From: Lujinxingia vulgaris | Lineage (GTDB): Bacteria; Myxococcota_A; Bradymonadia; Bradymonadales; Bradymonadaceae | Direction: 5' to 3' | NCBI RefSeq assembly: GCF_007997005.1 | Contig: NZ_VOSL01000021.1 | Coordinates: 1,169-40,670, forward strand | DNA length: 39,502 nucleotides | In this document: positions 22,617-32,256 of the stretch, piece by piece | Layout of the letters: each line of letters opens with the position of its first letter | Numbering within the stretch: position 1 is the stretch's first letter | Notes under the pieces: model-generated | What the model saw: only the letters and a program-made list of their open reading frames with translations | Told to the model about the DNA's origin: nothing | Databases searched by the model: none | Position numbers and translations under genes: made by a program

Positions 22617-22783
22617 TATTACGCCGTGAGCTATCGTTGACGCTGTGTCTGCTGCATTGAGAGCACCGCGAGCTGCGTTGCAAAGCCTCGACGATGCTAA
22701 AGCATCCCCTGCGTTTTGCGCCTTGCCCGCGTCACTCTCAATCTCGCATCCACCAGCGTCAACTTCTGCTCACAGCGTAGTAA
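22617..22783. repeat. Long imperfect palindrome (~170 bp)
   Basis: The two halves are inverted copies of each other. GTGAGC (22626-22631) pairs with GCTCAC (22768-22773), GTTGACGCTG (22636-22645) with CAGCGTCAAC (22754-22763), ATTGAGAG (22656-22663) with CTCTCAAT (22735-22742), and GATGC with GCATC around the central TAAA (22693-22706). It fills the gap between paralogues 2 and 3 and ends just before the ribosome-binding site of the interrupted gene. Confidence 0.85.
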
Positions 22784-22851
22784 CGTCTCATCAACTAGCC
22801 CCGGGCCCTTGCCCGCACGCCGCGCTTACCCTGCCATACCTTACCCCAAAA

Positions 22852-23829
22852 TCACCAGTAGGGCCCCTCATCGGCCCGCGGCACCTTCTGAAAACCCGGG
22901 ACAGATTTCGGAGAGGATGCCTCATCATCATCATCGAAGACGCTATCACCCGCCAGACCGCTGCGCTCCACCTCAAACACTGCGTCGTCCTCAACGCCCT
23001 CGCGCTCCGCCTCCGGCGCCTCCACCGGCGCGACCTCACTGCTCGACGGCACCATAACCTCCCCGGGCGCATCAAACTCCGGCGCCTCGCCGCCCTCCGG
23101 CGCCTCCCCGACCTCCTCGCCGGCCGCCGCCACACTCGCCGGCGCCTCCTCGACGATCATCCGATAGGTCGCCACCGACGCGATCACAGGCAGCGGCGCC
23201 AGAAAGAACGCCCCGACCGCGCTCAACACCAGAACGACTGCCATCAGCCCACCGACCGGAGGCGCGCTCACAAGCCCCAACATGGCCGTCACCACCGCCG
23301 CGCCCCCCACCACGCTCACACCCACCACCAGCACCGCGTAATAGAGCATCCAGTACACCACCAACTCCACCCAGCGCCCCTGCGTAAGCTCGATGTTGCG
23401 GCGCAGGGCCTCGATCGGCCCCTTCTTCTCGACCATCACGATGACCACATAGGGCAGCAGCACCCCGCCGGCCACCACCCCCGGCAGCACCAGCACCCCG
23501 GCCACCCCGAGCATCAAGCCGCAGAACACCACCCCCAACACCACATCGTCCCAGTGCTCAAACGCCTCCTGCGACGCATCTCCAAACGAGGTCGACCTGC
23601 CCGTCTCCGCGTTCCGAAAACACTGCAGGTGCACCGCCCCCGAAAGCCAGGCCATCACCGGCAACGCCACCGCCCAGAACGCCGCGATCGCAACAGGCGA
23701 CCCCAGCCGCTGCACCAGCAGCCCCGGCACCATAAAGCCCATCGCGCAGGCCAGAATGACCAGGCCCACGCTCACAAAGCTGGCCTTCCAGACGTTTTGA
23801 AACTCCCCGACCCAACGCCCCACATCCAT
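22852..23829 (-). CDS. Polytopic membrane protein with acidic tail, paralogue 2 of 4, 325 aa
   Basis: Residues 1-~210 share the layout of the neighbouring paralogues: N-terminal VGEFQNVWKASF, a hairpin of two membrane helices, a signature LLPYVVIVMVEKKGPIEALRRN-like loop near 125-148, two further helices, and the PLPVIASVATYRMIVEE end. It then carries ~105 extra residues rich in Glu, Asp, Pro and Ala (EEVGEAPEGGEAPEF, FDDDDEASSP), predicted disordered and cytoplasmic. The start at 23829 has GGGAGG 5 bases upstream; an earlier GTG-type start at 23856 has none. The function is unknown. The unique tail may serve as an interaction site. Confidence 0.85.
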   Translation of the reverse strand: MDVGRWVGEFQNVWKASFVSVGLVILACAMGFMVPGLLVQRLGSPVAIAAFWAVALPVMAWLSGAVHLQCFRNAETGRSTSFGDASQEAFEHWDDVVLGVVFCGLMLGVAGVLVLPGVVAGGVLLPYVVIVMVEKKGPIEALRRNIELTQGRWVELVVYWMLYYAVLVVGVSVVGGAAVVTAMLGLVSAPPVGGLMAVVLVLSAVGAFFLAPLPVIASVATYRMIVEEAPASVAAAGEEVGEAPEGGEAPEFDAPGEVMVPSSSEVAPVEAPEAEREGVEDDAVFEVERSGLAGDSVFDDDDEASSPKSVPGFQKVPRADEGPYW

Positions 23830-23978
23830 ACGTCCTCCCGCCACAAGGCTCACCACCCCCGCGAAGCCCTCTTCACGTTGGCCCGTTCACGATCACGCCA
23901 TGACTCGATGGCCTGAGAGTAGCGACCCGCGCGAACTTCCTCAAGCACACTCCATCACCACTCCCCACACACTCGCCC

Positions 23979-24836
23979 TCAGGGCGGCGCCCCCAGGACC
24001 CTGCGGCGCACACGTCGCATCGCCTGTGCCACCTCCTCCTCATCCTCCATCACCACCCCATCAAGCATGTCTTCATACCAGTCGATAAGCTCCCCGCTCA
24101 CCGCCAACGCGTTACGCTCCGCCTCCTCACGCGCGAGGCGCTCGGCCACATCCTCCGGACTATTCGCGAGCAGCTCGCGGTACAAAAGCACCCGGTAGCA
24201 GGCCACCGCCCCTACCACCGGCAGCGGAAACACGACCACCGCCAATGCCATCGCCAGCGCCATCGTGATCCCCACGCCCTGCGCCCCCGACGTCAGCGAG
24301 AGCGCCGCGCTCACCGCGCCTCCCACGGCCCCCAGAGCCACCAGCACCGCAAAGAGCGCCAGCCAGCACAGCGCCATCTTCAACCACATCCCCTCCACAA
24401 GTCCGAGCGTTCGCATCAGCCCCCCCAGCGGGCTGCGCCTCTCCAGCACGACCACTGCCACAAAGGGCAGCAGCAAACCTCCGACAAGGGGCGCCGGGAG
24501 CACAAACATCCCGGCGAGCGCCATCATCCCCCAGCTCATCAAAGACGCCAGCAGCACCCCGTCATACCGATCCCAGCACACCCCGAACGCTCGCCCGATC
24601 GAGCTCTCTCCCCCGCTCCCCACATCTTCAAACGCCAGCTCATGCATCGCTCCCCACACCACGACCCCGCTCAACCCGCTCACCAGCAGCGCCAGCACCA
24701 ACAGCGGCGCGCTCCCCCACGCCCCGTACAAAAGCCCCCCCGTCACCCCACAATAGACCGCGCTCACCAGAAAGAGGTTCGCCCCGCTCGCCAGCGCGAC
24801 CCGCCAGACTTCCTTCAAAAACAGCCCCACACCCAT
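23979..24836 (-). CDS. Polytopic membrane protein, paralogue 1 of 4, 285 aa
   Basis: First gene of the - strand membrane group. It begins MGVGLFLKEVWRVAL, with about six hydrophobic segments. The family signature is LLLPFVAVVVLERRSPLGGLMR near 130-151, and the C-terminal boundary is VACYRVLLYRELL. The last ~65 residues are charged and helical (EDVAERLAREEAERNAL, MRRVRRRVLGAPP), longer than in paralogue 4 but unlike the acidic tail of paralogue 2. AGGAGCGAGC precedes the ATG. The four proteins have diverged strongly in sequence, so they may form a hetero-oligomer or act on different partners; this is inference only. Confidence 0.83.
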   Translation of the reverse strand: MGVGLFLKEVWRVALASGANLFLVSAVYCGVTGGLLYGAWGSAPLLVLALLVSGLSGVVVWGAMHELAFEDVGSGGESSIGRAFGVCWDRYDGVLLASLMSWGMMALAGMFVLPAPLVGGLLLPFVAVVVLERRSPLGGLMRTLGLVEGMWLKMALCWLALFAVLVALGAVGGAVSAALSLTSGAQGVGITMALAMALAVVVFPLPVVGAVACYRVLLYRELLANSPEDVAERLAREEAERNALAVSGELIDWYEDMLDGVVMEDEEEVAQAMRRVRRRVLGAPP

Positions 24837-24972
24837 GCTCGCTCCTGATCGTGACGGGTGCCGCGCCTTCCGACCCCCGACTTCCGATAATGACCTCGAA
24901 TTCCCTCACCCTAACGAGCGAAGTCCCGCAAATCAAAGCCCGAACTTCCCCCACCCCTTACCCCCGAACATC

Positions 24973-25008
24973 AAAAAAGCCGGCCTCCCCCCAAAGGGAA
25001 AACCGGCT
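24973..25008 (-). terminator. Intrinsic terminator downstream of the atp operon
   Basis: On the - strand AGCCGG and CCGGCT close a hairpin whose inner part TTTTCCC pairs with a G-rich strand, followed by six T. It lies ~370 bp after the atpC stop, beyond the three hairpin elements, and 137 bp before the start of the next - strand gene. The elements would therefore be part of the atp mRNA tail unless termination occurs earlier. Confidence 0.85.
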
Positions 25009-25043
25009 CTTCACGTCACAACCCGAACCCATATAACTCCGGA

Positions 25044-25151
25044 CCCGAGCGCACTAAGGGCGAAGTCCAGCAAGGAGCAAGGAGGACGCTGTGGCAGCGC
25101 CACCGCGACGACGAAGCGACACCGCTGGCTTCGTCCTGATGCGCTCGCCAC
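25044..25151 (+). repeat. Hairpin element copy D (type II)
   Basis: Tip GTGGC-AGC-GCCAC (25091-25103). Outer pairing of CGAAG and CCAGC (25061-25071) with GCTGG and CTTCG (25124-25133), and of GAGCGCA with TGCGCTC. The copy lacks the ATG AAG CTG block of type I and reads AAGGAGGACGCTG instead. It is antisense to the atp operon. Confidence 0.88.
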
Positions 25152-25155
25152 CCAA

Positions 25156-25264
25156 CCCGAGCGCACTCAGGGCGACCGATGGCAAGGAGGCTGAGATGAA
25201 GCTGTGGCAGCGCTACTGCGAATCCCAGACGACGCAGCCAGCGTCGTCCTGATGCGCTCGGCAC
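25156..25264 (+). repeat. Hairpin element copy E (type I)
   Basis: Middle member of the triple cluster. It keeps AAGGAGG (25184-25190) and ATG AAG CTG (25196), but the TAG of copies B and C is TGG, so the frame runs 18 codons to TGA at 25250-25252. The inner stem CTGAGAT/ATCCCAG has one mismatch, and the tip GTGGC/GCTAC has one G-T wobble. Confidence 0.86.
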
Positions 25265-25269
25265 CCAAA

Positions 25270-25377
25270 CCCGAGCGCACACAGGGCGAAGTCCAGCAAG
25301 GAGCAAGGAGGACGCTGTGGCAGCGCCACCGCGACGACGAAGCGACACCGCTGGCTTCGTCCTGATGCGCTCGCCAC
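25270..25377 (+). repeat. Hairpin element copy F (type II)
   Basis: Nearly identical to copy D over its full length, including the GTGGC-AGC-GCCAC tip and the CGAAG/CTTCG stem. Its right end touches the last base of the atpC stop codon, so the element was inserted or maintained directly at the gene end without damaging it. Confidence 0.88.
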
Positions 25378-25817
25378 TATTCGGTGATTTTGCCTTCCCT
25401 GGCGAACGCAATCTTCATGCGCTCGCGCTTAAGCGCAAGGCGGTGCTGCTCGAAGATATCCTCGGGCACCATCTCATTCTTCGAGCGCTCTTCGAGCTCG
25501 ACCATCGCGGTCTCATAGCGCTCCAGATCGCGGCGAGCACGCTCGATGTCGATGTCGCTGACCCCGCTGCACCCTTCAGTGAGCACGGTGACACGATCGT
25601 TGAACACCTCGACGTAGCCCTGCTCCACCAAAAAGTGTCGCGTCTTGCCTTCCTGGGTCACGATCATCTCGCCAACACCCAGCACCGAGAGGATCGGCAG
25701 GTGGCCCGGCAGAATGTCCATCTGCCCCAGCAAACCCGGCAAAACCACGTCGTTGACAGGCTCGCTGAAGACCGCCTTCTCGGGGGTCACAACTTCCAAA
25801 TGCAGCGTCTCGGCCAT
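25377..25817 (-). CDS. atpC: ATP synthase epsilon subunit, 146 aa
   Basis: Part of the F1 central stalk; couples rotation to catalysis and inhibits ATP hydrolysis. The N-terminal beta-sandwich starts LHLEVVTPEKAVFSEPVNDVV and has the typical LPGLLGQMDILPGHLPILSVL segment. The C-terminal helical pair (DIDIERARRDLERYE onward, ~90-146) is present, so the inhibitory type is likely. The length is slightly above the usual ~135. It is the last gene of the operon, 113 bp after atpD. Its stop abuts element copy F. Confidence 0.95.
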   Translation of the reverse strand: MAETLHLEVVTPEKAVFSEPVNDVVLPGLLGQMDILPGHLPILSVLGVGEMIVTQEGKTRHFLVEQGYVEVFNDRVTVLTEGCSGVSDIDIERARRDLERYETAMVELEERSKNEMVPEDIFEQHRLALKRERMKIAFAREGKITE

Positions 25818-25837
25818 CTCTTCGTCCTTTCACTTCT

Positions 25838-25886
25838 GCGCGTTAAAGGCCGCCCGCACCCGATGGGAGGGCGGCCTCTAACGCGC
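25838..25886 (-). promoter_or_regulatory. Hairpin between atpD and atpC
   Basis: A 49-bp inverted repeat: GCGCGTTA (25838-25845) with TAACGCGC (25879-25886), and inside it GGCCGCC with GGCGGCC. There is no T run of useful length after the stem, so processing, mRNA protection or partial attenuation is more likely than full termination. Confidence 0.75.
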
Positions 25887-25930
25887 CAAACTCAACGCCG
25901 CGCCCCACTCGGAGCGCGGCAAAAAAGCGA

Positions 25931-27608
<1,678 letters not shown>

Positions 27609-27610
27609 GT

Positions 27611-28486
27611 TTAGCTGTTGAGCGATTCGGAACCGCTGACGATCTCGACGATCTCTTTGGTGATGTAGGCCTGACGCGCACGGTTATACTGCAGCGTCAA
27701 CGACGCGATCATATCGGTGGCGTTGTTGGTGGCGTTATCCATCGCCGTCATCCGCGAGGCCTGCTCGCTGGCCTCACTCTCCAACAGCGCCTGGAGCACC
27801 TGCACCTCGATATGCCCGGGGAGAAGGCGCCCGAGCAGCGTGTCGACGTCGGGCTCGTAGATGTAGTCGGCGCTGGCCGCCGGCGCGTCGGCTTCCTCGC
27901 CATCGGTGGCGAAGGGAAGCAGCGGGTGGACCATCTGCTCCACCGCGATCGCCGAGACGAAGCGGTTATAACAGATGTAGACCGCCTCGTAGTCGCCCTG
28001 GAGGTACTCGTTCATCGCCTCCTGGGCGATGCGCTTGGCCTGGGCGTAGTCGATCGCCCCGATCACATCGTCGTAGCTGCGCACAACCGGGTAGCTGCTG
28101 CGCCCGTAATGACCCGCCGCCTTGCGACCCACGGTCACCACATCGACCTGCTCCCCGGCGGTGACCAGCTCTTTGAGGAAGCGGTCCACGCGGCGAAAGA
28201 GGTTGGTGTTAAAGCCACCGCACAACCCGCGGTTACTGCTGACCACGATCACCAGCGCCTTCTCCCGCAGTTCGCGCCTGGCGAGCAGGGGGTGCGACTC
28301 CGGATCCACGCGCGAGGCCAGGCTATCGATCACCTCCCCCATCTTGACCGCATAGGGGCGCGAGGCCTCCATACGCTCCTGCGCTCGGCGCAGCTTGGCG
28401 GCGGCGACCATCTTCATCGCCCGCGTGATCTTCTGGGTGTTCTTGACCGACCCGATCCGCTTGCGGATGTCCTTGAGATTTGGCAT
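27611..28486 (-). CDS. atpG: ATP synthase gamma subunit, 291 aa
   Basis: Forms the rotating shaft of F1. The N-terminal helix MPNLKDIRKRIGSVKNTQKI and the following ITRAMKMVAAAKLRRAQ are diagnostic, and the C-terminal helix MTAMDNATNNATDMI with LTLQYNRARQAYITKEI is intact. The GLCGGFN block of the Rossmann-like part is near residue 90. The length is normal. The start is weakly supported by AAAGAAG upstream; no other ATG fits the family N-terminus. Confidence 0.96.
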   Translation of the reverse strand: MPNLKDIRKRIGSVKNTQKITRAMKMVAAAKLRRAQERMEASRPYAVKMGEVIDSLASRVDPESHPLLARRELREKALVIVVSSNRGLCGGFNTNLFRRVDRFLKELVTAGEQVDVVTVGRKAAGHYGRSSYPVVRSYDDVIGAIDYAQAKRIAQEAMNEYLQGDYEAVYICYNRFVSAIAVEQMVHPLLPFATDGEEADAPAASADYIYEPDVDTLLGRLLPGHIEVQVLQALLESEASEQASRMTAMDNATNNATDMIASLTLQYNRARQAYITKEIVEIVSGSESLNS

Positions 28487-28528
28487 GTCGACGTCTTCTT
28501 TGGTGGTGGAGAGAGCCGCCCGCCCTGC

Positions 28529-28543
28529 TCGCTTTTTAAGCGA
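28529..28543 (-). promoter_or_regulatory. Hairpin between atpA and atpG
   Basis: TCGCTT and AAGCGA around TTT form a perfect inner stem. Further outward CTCGC/GCGAG and GCCG/CGGC blocks can extend it over about 28515-28555. Confidence 0.6.
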
Positions 28544-28586
28544 TGGCGAGCGGCCCTTTAAACTTCAATCTTCGCCGCTTGCGAGA

Positions 28587-30143
28587 TCACTCGGCGGCCG
28601 CCGCCTCACGCTGCGCTTTGAAGTTCTCGGTGTACTCTTCGAGGATCGCCAGCACCTTCGCCGTGACCTCGCTCTGCGCGTCGGTGCCCGCCTTCTTGCC
28701 GAACCTCTTGTCGCCCTTGATGGCGTCCCAGATCTTCGGATCTTTGCTCTCCGCAAAACTGTACAGGCCCTCTTCGTAAGCTTTCAGGTCGCTGACCGCC
28801 AGCGCGGTGAGCAGGCCGGCGTTGGCCGCGAAGATGATCATGACCTGCTTGGCCGCGTCCAGCGGGCTGTACTGGGTCTGCTTGAGCAGCTCGACCAGTC
28901 GCGCGCCCTTGGCCAGCTGCGCCTGGGTGGTCTTGTCGAGGTCGGAGGCAAACTGGCTGAACGCCTCCAGCTCGCGGTACTGCGCCAGGTCCACGCGCAA
29001 CGTACCGGCGACGTTCTTCATCGCCGAGATCTGCGCCGCACCACCGACGCGGCTCACCGAGATACCGACGTTAATCGCCGGGCGAACACCGGCGTTGAAG
29101 AGGTCGGTCTCCAGGAAGATCTGACCGTCGGTAATCGAGATGACGTTGGTCGGAATGTAGGCGGAGACGTCGCCGGCCTGGGTCTCAATGATCGGCAGCG
29201 CGGTGAGGCTACCACCACCCTCGGCGTCGCTCATCTTGGCGGCGCGCTCCAGAAGACGGCTGTGAATGTAGAAGACGTCCCCGGGGTAGGCTTCGCGTCC
29301 CGGCGGACGACGAAGCAGCAGCGAGAGCTCGCGGTAAGCGACGGCCTGCTTGGAGAGGTCATCGTACACGATCAGCGCGTGCTGACCGTTGTCGCGGTAG
29401 TACTCGCCCATCGCCACACCGGAGTAGGGCGCGAGGTACTGAAGCGGCGCCGGCTGCGAAGCGGTCGCCGAGACCACCGTGGTGTACTCCATCGCACCAA
29501 AGCGCTTGAGCTTCTCGACGGTCTGCGCAACGGTCGACTCTTTCTGACCGATGGCGACGTAGATGCATTTCACGCCGGTGTCTTTCTGGTTGATGATCGT
29601 GTCGATGGCCACCGCGGTCTTACCGGTCTGGCGGTCACCAATGATCAGCTCACGCTGACCACGACCGATCGGCACCATCGAGTCGATGGCTTTAAGGCCG
29701 GTCTGCATCGGCTCGCCAACGCTCTGGCGGGGGATGATGCCCGGGGCCTTGACCTCAATACGCGAGCGGGTCGCGCTCTCGATCGGGCCTTTGCCGTCGA
29801 TCGGCATGCCCAGCGCGTTGACCACGCGGCCTTCCAGAGCCGGGCCCACGGGCACGTCGACGATGCGACCGGTCAGCTTGACCTCGTCGCCCTCAACAAT
29901 GCCGCGGTCGCTGCCCAGAAGCGCCACACCGACGTTGTCTTCTTCCAGGTTGAGCACCATCCCGTAGACTTCGCCCGGGAACTCCAGAAGCTCGCCGGCC
30001 ATCGCCGACTCCAGACCGTAAACGCGCGCGATACCATCACCGATCGAGATAACCGTACCCGTCTCGCTGGTCTCCATACGCGAGTCGTAGTTCTCGATCT
30101 GCTTTTTGATGATGGAGCTGATCTCTGCGATGTTAATGTCCAT
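28587..30143 (-). CDS. atpA: ATP synthase alpha subunit, 518 aa
   Basis: Non-catalytic nucleotide-binding subunit of F1, paired with beta. It begins [20 protein letters not shown], the usual alpha N-terminus; for this reason the start is placed at 30143 and not at the upstream in-frame 30173. Walker A GDRQTGKT is at 169-176, with the [19 protein letters not shown] segment and the Arg-finger region [10 protein letters not shown] following. The length is close to the family norm of ~505-515. It follows atpH by 101 bp, a gap that holds a hairpin. Confidence 0.97.
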   Translation of the reverse strand: MDINIAEISSIIKKQIENYDSRMETSETGTVISIGDGIARVYGLESAMAGELLEFPGEVYGMVLNLEEDNVGVALLGSDRGIVEGDEVKLTGRIVDVPVGPALEGRVVNALGMPIDGKGPIESATRSRIEVKAPGIIPRQSVGEPMQTGLKAIDSMVPIGRGQRELIIGDRQTGKTAVAIDTIINQKDTGVKCIYVAIGQKESTVAQTVEKLKRFGAMEYTTVVSATASQPAPLQYLAPYSGVAMGEYYRDNGQHALIVYDDLSKQAVAYRELSLLLRRPPGREAYPGDVFYIHSRLLERAAKMSDAEGGGSLTALPIIETQAGDVSAYIPTNVISITDGQIFLETDLFNAGVRPAINVGISVSRVGGAAQISAMKNVAGTLRVDLAQYRELEAFSQFASDLDKTTQAQLAKGARLVELLKQTQYSPLDAAKQVMIIFAANAGLLTALAVSDLKAYEEGLYSFAESKDPKIWDAIKGDKRFGKKAGTDAQSEVTAKVLAILEEYTENFKAQREAAAAE

Positions 30144-30179
30144 CTTGCACTTACCCTTGAGCTCGGGGGTCACTCATAT

Positions 30180-30218
30180 CCCGGTGGGCCAACTCGCATC
30201 TGGCGAGCTCCGACCGGG
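30180..30218 (-). promoter_or_regulatory. Hairpin between atpH and atpA
   Basis: CCCGGT (30180-30185) pairs with ACCGGG (30213-30218), and the inner CTCGC (30193-30197) pairs with GCGAG (30203-30207). There is no T run. Confidence 0.65.
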
Positions 30219-30244
30219 GCAACGGCGCCCTCGGTGATCCGTAA

Positions 30245-30790
30245 TTAGACTTCTTTGAGAATCGCTTCGCGCATCCGCTTGAGCTGAGTGCGCACCGAAC
30301 CGTCGTAGATCGAGCCGCCGACCCGCGCGACGACCCCGCCGATGAGAGCCTCGTCCACCGACGTCTCCACCAGCACCTCTTTACCCGTCATCTTCGCAAG
30401 CGCTGCCTTGACCTCGGCCAGCTGCGCATCGCTCAGCGCCGTGGCGCTGCTCACGCGAGCGCGCACTCGACCGGCCTTCTCATCGACGCCGGCGCTGAAG
30501 TCCTCGGCGATCTCGCGCACATAACGCAGGCGATCGCGGTCGAGGAGCAGCATCACAAAGTTTTTAAAGAGCTGATCCCAGCCCTCTTTCTGGGCCAGCG
30601 CCTCGATCACCGCGCGGCGCTCCTTGAGCTTGACCCCGGGGTTGAGCAGCGCCTGACGCAGCGTCTCACTCTGATCGAAGGCCGCGCTCAGCCAGCTCAG
30701 CGAGCCGTGAATCGGCTCGAGCTTCTTCTGCTCACTCGCAAGCTCAAGCAGCGCGCTGGCGTATCGTCGGGCTACCGGTACCTTTGCCAT
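30245..30790 (-). CDS. atpH: ATP synthase delta subunit, 181 aa
   Basis: Connects the peripheral stalk to the top of F1. MAKVPVARRYASALLELA is the typical N-terminus, the internal FVMLLLDRDRLRYVREI matches the family, and the C-terminal VDEALIGGVVARVGGSIYDGSVRTQL block is the diagnostic delta signature. The length is normal. It sits between the b and alpha genes, as in most split-type operons. Confidence 0.95.
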   Translation of the reverse strand: MAKVPVARRYASALLELASEQKKLEPIHGSLSWLSAAFDQSETLRQALLNPGVKLKERRAVIEALAQKEGWDQLFKNFVMLLLDRDRLRYVREIAEDFSAGVDEKAGRVRARVSSATALSDAQLAEVKAALAKMTGKEVLVETSVDEALIGGVVARVGGSIYDGSVRTQLKRMREAILKEV

Positions 30791-30804
30791 TATCTACTCC
30801 TGAT

Positions 30805-30845
30805 AAGCGCTCAGCCCGGCCTCTCTTAAGGGCCAGGTGAGGCTT
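30805..30845 (-). promoter_or_regulatory. Hairpin between atpF and atpH
   Basis: AAGC, CTCA, CC and GGCC blocks on the left (30805-30821) pair with GGCC, GG, TGAG and GCTT on the right (30831-30845), with single-base bulges and one mismatch around a 9-base loop. It covers most of the 64-bp gap. Confidence 0.6.
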
Positions 30846-30854
30846 GAAAACCAT

Positions 30855-31466
30855 TCAGTTCTTGGCCGCCGAAGACGCCTTACCCAGCTCCGAGACGTAG
30901 CTCTCGACGAGCTTGTTCTGCACACCGGCGTCGACCCGCTCGCGCGCCACACGCTGCGCCATCTCCAGCGCTGTGTTGACCGCCTGCTCCTCAAGCATCG
31001 ACACCGCGCGCTTGACCTCCTGCTGGATGGTCAGCTCGGCGTCGGCCCGCATCTTCTCAACGCTCTTTTTGGCGGCGTCGATCAGGCGCTGTTTCTCGCG
31101 CTCACCCTGAGCGTGGTACTCGTCGAGCATCGACTGACGGTCCCGCTCCAGCGCCTCGAGCTTCGCGTTAAGCTCGGCCAGACGCGCCTCGGCCTGCTCG
31201 CGGGCGAGTTTGGCGGCGTTCATATCCGCCAGGAAGGTCTCGCGACGGCTGGCAAAGAAGTCGCGGATCGCCGGGCCACCAAACTTGACGATGATCCCCA
31301 GGAACACCACCAGGTTGAAGATCCCGGTAAACCAGTACTTCCAGGGGAACCCGGCGCTCTCACCCGAAGCGGCGAATGCAGGCGCGCTCACGCATACCAG
31401 CAGCACCAGCACCTGCACAAAGATCGCCCGCCGGGAGCCCGTCACGCGAAGAAGTTTCGAAGTCAT
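30855..31466 (-). CDS. atpF: ATP synthase b subunit with signal-like N-terminus, 203 aa
   Basis: Peripheral-stalk subunit. An N-terminal hydrophobic segment ending in SAPAFA at ~32 looks like a cleavable signal peptide, as known for b subunits of several Deltaproteobacteria. A second membrane helix (YWFTGIFNLVVFLGIIVKF, ~44-62) is the true anchor. A long charged coiled coil (~75-195) follows, including the LAREQAEARLAELNAKLEAL region. AGGA lies before the ATG. It pairs with the b' gene upstream to make a b/b' heterodimer. Confidence 0.92.
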   Translation of the reverse strand: MTSKLLRVTGSRRAIFVQVLVLLVCVSAPAFAASGESAGFPWKYWFTGIFNLVVFLGIIVKFGGPAIRDFFASRRETFLADMNAAKLAREQAEARLAELNAKLEALERDRQSMLDEYHAQGEREKQRLIDAAKKSVEKMRADAELTIQQEVKRAVSMLEEQAVNTALEMAQRVARERVDAGVQNKLVESYVSELGKASSAAKN

Positions 31467-31493
31467 GTTCTTGTCCTGACTAACTAGGAATGG

Positions 31494-31521
31494 GCGCGCT
31501 GCCTCGCCACGAGGCGCGCGC
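31494..31521 (-). promoter_or_regulatory. Hairpin between atpF' and atpF
   Basis: GCGCGC then GCCTCG (with one bulged T) pair with CGAGGC and GCGCGC around a 3-base loop, a 12-bp stem in a 63-bp gap. Confidence 0.7.
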
Positions 31522-31529
31522 TCAACGGC

Positions 31530-32000
31530 TTATCCCTGCGGGAGCACCTTCTGTACCATCGCCTCGGCCAGCGCGCGGGCACGCTCGTCGATCTCGGCGC
31601 GGGCCGCAACCACGCGCTCCTCGATCACCTTGCGCTCTTCGGCCAGCTTGCCACCGAGCTCCTCGCGAACCTCCTCGAGGATGTCGTCCTGCTCGGCCAG
31701 GCCCTGATTGCGCAGAGACTCGCGCACATCCTGGGCTTCGCGACGCGCCTTGCTCAGCTTCTCATCGTAGGAAGCCGTCAGCACGGCGGCCTGCGCGTCC
31801 ATCTCACCGGCCTCTTCGGAAGAGCCCTGCACGCTCTCTTCGCGCGCCTCCACCGTCTTGAGGTAGGGCTTGATCAGGACGAAGTTCAGGATCACAAAGA
31901 CGAGCAAGAACGCGCCCATCTGAACGAAGAGCGTGCCGTCTATGTCGATCGCAACCGCTGCGACGAGCAGCGGACTTGAAGCGGTCATTACATCGATCAT
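31530..32000 (-). CDS. atpF': ATP synthase b' subunit, 156 aa
   Basis: Second peripheral-stalk subunit. One N-terminal membrane helix (FVQMGAFLLVFVILNFVLIK, ~25-44), then a charged helical stalk to the end. The sequence LIKPYLKTVEAREESVQG after the helix is typical of b' proteins. It is the first gene of the operon and follows a good promoter by ~80 bases. AAAGG lies 8 bases before ATG 32000; a second in-frame ATG is at 31988. The c and a subunits (atpE, atpB) are not in the window and must be elsewhere. Confidence 0.92.
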   Translation of the reverse strand: MIDVMTASSPLLVAAVAIDIDGTLFVQMGAFLLVFVILNFVLIKPYLKTVEAREESVQGSSEEAGEMDAQAAVLTASYDEKLSKARREAQDVRESLRNQGLAEQDDILEEVREELGGKLAEERKVIEERVVAARAEIDERARALAEAMVQKVLPQG

Positions 32001-32019
32001 CGTGGCGCCTTTTAAGTCA

Positions 32020-32040
32020 GCGGGAAGTTGCGCTTCCCGC
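32020..32040 (-). promoter_or_regulatory. Hairpin in the 5' leader of the atp operon
   Basis: GCGGGAAG (32020-32027) and CTTCCCGC (32033-32040) form a perfect 8-bp stem with a 5-base loop, about 8 bases upstream of the AAAGG ribosome-binding site of atpF'. Confidence 0.6.
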
Positions 32041-32085
32041 CTTATTTCTGGCCCTCTTGGCCGTTTTGCGGGAAAACCGTCGCGG

Positions 32086-32114
32086 CTTTAACACGGTGTT
32101 TTCAAAGGTGTCAA
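32086..32114 (-). promoter_or_regulatory. Probable sigma-70-type promoter of the atp operon
   Basis: On the - strand TTGACA (32114-32109), a 17-base spacer and TTAAAG (32091-32086). The -35 box is perfect, the -10 box moderate. The predicted start is near 32079, giving a leader of about 80 bases with the 32020-32040 hairpin. Confidence 0.6.
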
Positions 32115-32210
32115 GGAAGGCATCTCCCGGGGGCCCGGCAAGGGCGCCGGCCCCATTTCTGCCGCGATCTTTCTTGACCGCGTTGGTGCCATCGCTATTG
32201 TAAGGATCAG

Positions 32211-32232
32211 GCGCCCCCGGGGCGCTTTTTTT
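32211..32232 (+). terminator. Intrinsic terminator-like hairpin upstream of sucA
   Basis: GCGCCCC-C-GGGGCGC followed by seven T, reading towards sucA. No + strand gene precedes it in the divergent region. A weak promoter-like pair TTGACC (32174-32179) and TATTGT (32196-32201) lies just upstream. Confidence 0.5.
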
Positions 32233-32256
32233 AAACCCGGTACCTGCACCCGATCC

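Noticed and set aside
22645-23916. + strand frame of 423 codons rich in His and Arg
   Set aside because: Antisense to the membrane paralogue 2 gene and running through the palindrome. The composition is that of a shadow frame.
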